From assembly GCA_029213005.1 (NCBI GenBank), contig JARGPI010000012.1, positions 1 to 64,000 of the forward strand: 64,000 bases of DNA, written 5' to 3'. This document shows, one piece after another, positions 62,223 through 64,000 of the stretch. The notes beneath the pieces are model-generated. The model had not been told where the DNA came from. It saw only the letters and a program-made list of their open reading frames with translations, and made no database searches. The stretch comes from Verrucomicrobiales bacterium (lineage in GTDB: Bacteria; Verrucomicrobiota; Verrucomicrobiia; Verrucomicrobiales; DEV007). The translations under genes were made by a program, and so were the position numbers. Numbering within the stretch: position 1 is the stretch's first letter; every line of letters starts with the position of its first letter.

Positions 62223-62619
62223 CGTTTACTTTGTGCTGTATGGTTGTTGTTGTACCAGGGTATATCACTTCATTAAAGATTTGTGACATTTATCACAATC
62301 TTTTTCCTGCGCCGATTTGAGTGGGGCCAGCCTCTGTGAATCTCTTGTTTGAATCAAACGGCAGAGATTTCTATCTATTAGGTTGCTTATTATGGCCGGT
62401 TTATGAGCCCCTGGTCTCTTTTCAACGTGTCCTATCAATCACTTCTGCGGTTATAGTTATATTCAAAAAATAATCAAGGATAAAAATAACCTTAATTATA
62501 ATATTGCTTAGTTTTTATGAAATTTCAACACTTCTTGTCTGCAAGCGTGTTTTTTTTCGCAAAAACGTGCCTATACCTTTAAGATACGCAGGTTCCGTGC
62601 CGAAAGTTGACTCCTTTTT
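62223..62619. other. Divergent intergenic region between sigma factor and RtcB-like genes
   Basis: About 400 bases without a gene. On the sigma side a -10-like TATACC (62264-62259, minus strand) lies about 17 bases from the CRP-type palindrome. The 62450-62560 part is very AT-rich (ATAATCAAGGATAAAAATAACC and TTAATTATAATATTG). It contains an imperfect inverted repeat AAGG/CCTT and probably holds the promoter of the RtcB-like gene. No RNA gene was recognised. Confidence 0.5.
62282..62297. promoter_or_regulatory. CRP/FNR-type binding palindrome upstream of the sigma factor gene
   Basis: TGTGACATTTATCACA matches the CRP consensus TGTGA-N6-TCACA exactly in both half-sites. The centre is about 67 bases upstream of the sigma gene ATG and roughly 38-42 bases from the start site implied by the TATACC element, a class II activator position. 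No CRP gene is visible in the window. Confidence 0.55.
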
Positions 62620-64000
62620 ATGATTAATCACGACGATCTCATCGACGCGGGCTGGCCGCGCTCCCCGCTGTTTGCCGACTTGATCGAAACCGCCCGAAAG
62701 TATGAGGAAAAGGGCATCAAGGATAAGGTCTATATCCTGAAACTGCTGGAGAGGGATTTCGAAAAACCGGATCCCAGAGTGAAGCTTCGCAACGAGCCGG
62801 AGCCATGGACCGAGGCGATCGAAGCAACCTGTCCGGAAGATGAAGAGAATATCGGATCGGTTCGGAGGTTTATGGGGCAGTTGATGAGGGTGCCGGTGAT
62901 CGAGGCCGGGGCAATCATGCCCGACTCCTGTCCTGCGGGATCGGCTGAGGCAACCATTCCGGTGGGAGGAGCGATTGCGGTGAAAAACGCCATCATCCCC
63001 TCCGCGCACAGTGCCGATATCTGCTGCTCGATGTATGCGACCCTTTTTGAATGCGAAAAGCCGCTTAATGAAATGCTGGATGACTTGATGGAGTCGACCC
63101 GTTTCGGTCCCGGCGGCCGGAATCGGGATGAACTCGTTCCCGACCCCGTGGTTGATGAAGACGTCTGGGAAAACCGTTTCCTCTCCGGCCTGCAGAATCA
63201 CGCGGCGATCCATATCGCGGACCAGGGCGACGGAAACCACTTTGCTTACCTGGGAAAAATCACCATCACGCAGGAGTTTGTGCAGCAGTTGAAGGACACC
63301 GGTCACGATGAAATCGCGACACCTCTTGAGCAAAGTGAAACCAGAGAACTCCTCGTCCTTGTCACCCACCACGGATCGCGCGGTCTCGGGGCTCACGTCT
63401 ATAAACGCGGACAGAAAGCGGCGCTTCGCGAAACCGAAAAGGTCGCCGATGGAATCCCGAAAGCTGCCGCCTGGCTTGATTATGATACAGAAATCGGTCA
63501 GGAATACTGGGAGGCGCTTCAATACGTGGGCCGATGGACTCGCGCCAACCACCGCGCCATCCACCGCCGCTTTCTCGAAAAGGCCGGAGCCGAAAAACTG
63601 ACTGAGTTTGGAAACGAACACAATTTTGTCTGGAAAAGAGACGATATTTTTCTCCACGGCAAAGGGGCAACGCCCGCCTGGAAAGATGAGCATGATCGCC
63701 CGCTTCTGGGATTGATCCCCTTGAATATGGCCGCGCCGATTTTGGTAACCCTCGGTCGGGATAACGGGGAATACCTCAGTTTCGCCCCTCACGGCGCAGG
63801 AAGAAACCGCTCCCGAACCGCGCTGAAACGCGCCTATCTTGGTCGGAACAACTTCAATGACGAAGAAAAGATCAACGAAATTGTCGATCAGAACACCAAA
63901 GGACTCGATATCCGCTGGTATCACGGCAAAGCCGATTTATCGGAAAGCCCGGTTGCCTACAAACCGGCCGAACAGGTCAAAGCGCAAATCCAGTCATTCG
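62620..64000 (+). CDS. rtcB: RtcB-like RNA ligase, incomplete at the right edge
   Basis: At least 460 codons, open to the window end. RtcB enzymes join RNA 2',3'-cyclic phosphate (or 3'-phosphate) and 5'-OH ends using GTP and Mn2+, in RNA repair or tRNA ligation. Visible motifs: VGGAIAVKNAIIPSAHSADI with CCSM (metal Cys region), DQGDGNHFAYLGK (GDxNHF), THHGSRGLGAHVYKRG (HxGSRGLG) and the guanylation-site motif APHGAGRNRSRTAL (HGAGR). Spacing and several residues differ from E. coli RtcB (for example CCSM for the DxxCG region), so it is a divergent member. ATG 62620 is preceded by T-rich DNA. The large opposite-strand open frame here is a shadow. Confidence 0.85.
   Translation, partial: MINHDDLIDAGWPRSPLFADLIETARKYEEKGIKDKVYILKLLERDFEKPDPRVKLRNEPEPWTEAIEATCPEDEENIGSVRRFMGQLMRVPVIEAGAIMPDSCPAGSAEATIPVGGAIAVKNAIIPSAHSADICCSMYATLFECEKPLNEMLDDLMESTRFGPGGRNRDELVPDPVVDEDVWENRFLSGLQNHAAIHIADQGDGNHFAYLGKITITQEFVQQLKDTGHDEIATPLEQSETRELLVLVTHHGSRGLGAHVYKRGQKAALRETEKVADGIPKAAAWLDYDTEIGQEYWEALQYVGRWTRANHRAIHRRFLEKAGAEKLTEFGNEHNFVWKRDDIFLHGKGATPAWKDEHDRPLLGLIPLNMAAPILVTLGRDNGEYLSFAPHGAGRNRSRTALKRAYLGRNNFNDEEKINEIVDQNTKGLDIRWYHGKADLSESPVAYKPAEQVKAQIQSF

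Noticed and set aside
62515..63924. A 469-residue open frame on the minus strand
   Set aside because: It is antisense to the RtcB-like gene, whose plus-strand frame carries clear motifs (HHGSRGLG, HGAGR). The minus-strand product has no recognisable domain.

Overview
The window looks like chromosomal DNA from a Verrucomicrobiota (PVC superphylum) bacterium. The evidence is the mix of families: a PVC-type secreted dehydrogenase with a C-terminal haem domain, a DUF1501 protein, a tandem DUF1080 protein, secreted sulfatases, a DUF3500 protein, a PAS-AraC regulator and an AURKAIP1/COX24-type mini-protein. Genes are dense, often overlap by 1-4 bases, and have weak Shine-Dalgarno sequences. No rRNA, tRNA, CRISPR array or intact insertion sequence was found. 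The only mobile DNA recognised is a decayed group II intron at the left edge.

Layout. 1-590: intron remnant (minus strand). 592-4495: pseudokinase-like membrane protein, PAS-AraC regulator, DUF3500 protein and HAD phosphatase, all minus. 4599-7418: large PVC dehydrogenase/cytochrome lipoprotein with a clear terminator. 7535-16857: a carbohydrate locus, with a LacI repressor divergent from a ribose-type ABC importer (binding lipoprotein, double ATPase, permease), a two-domain secreted nucleoside hydrolase, a sulfatase and a second nucleoside hydrolase. A palindromic operator lies in the divergent region. 16864-21600: xerD, a zinc-ribbon/proline-rich membrane protein, FxsA and an ArsC-like phosphatase. 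21668-29983: rlmN, a LysM protein, YebC, a small membrane protein, a sulfatase-fold protein with an altered signature, and several envelope proteins including a gluzincin-type peptidase.

30125-36895: hemL, an RGG-rich acidic protein, zwf, a tandem DUF1080 protein and a small VOC protein. 36995-43218: a heavy-metal RND efflux operon with histidine-rich accessory proteins and no outer-membrane channel gene. 43215-49649: a minus-strand run with a UshA-like phosphoesterase, an EI24/CysZ-like membrane protein, two paralogous TPR proteins, a 34-residue COX24-type protein and hisG. 49862-53749: an unknown protein, a TPR/vWA protein and a beta-helix protein. 54071-56146: a free-standing superfamily 1 helicase with a RelE/ParE-like N-terminal domain. 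56212-64000: a DUF1501 protein, an MsbA-like exporter, a NusG/RfaH paralog coupled to a heptose kinase gene, the primary-type sigma factor and an RtcB-like RNA ligase that runs off the right edge.

The most notable new structure is a family of four palindromic elements built on TGTACCCTGTACA. They start within 0-9 bases of an upstream stop codon at 9568, 22776, 36894 and 53759. One fills the gap between the binding-protein and ATPase genes of the ABC operon. Other points worth checking are the RelE-helicase fusion with its own palindrome and short leader ORF, the combined sulfatase/nucleoside hydrolase/ribose-importer locus, and the split, SPOR-bearing adaptor-like protein in the metal-efflux operon. 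All identifications come from reading motifs; no database search was run.
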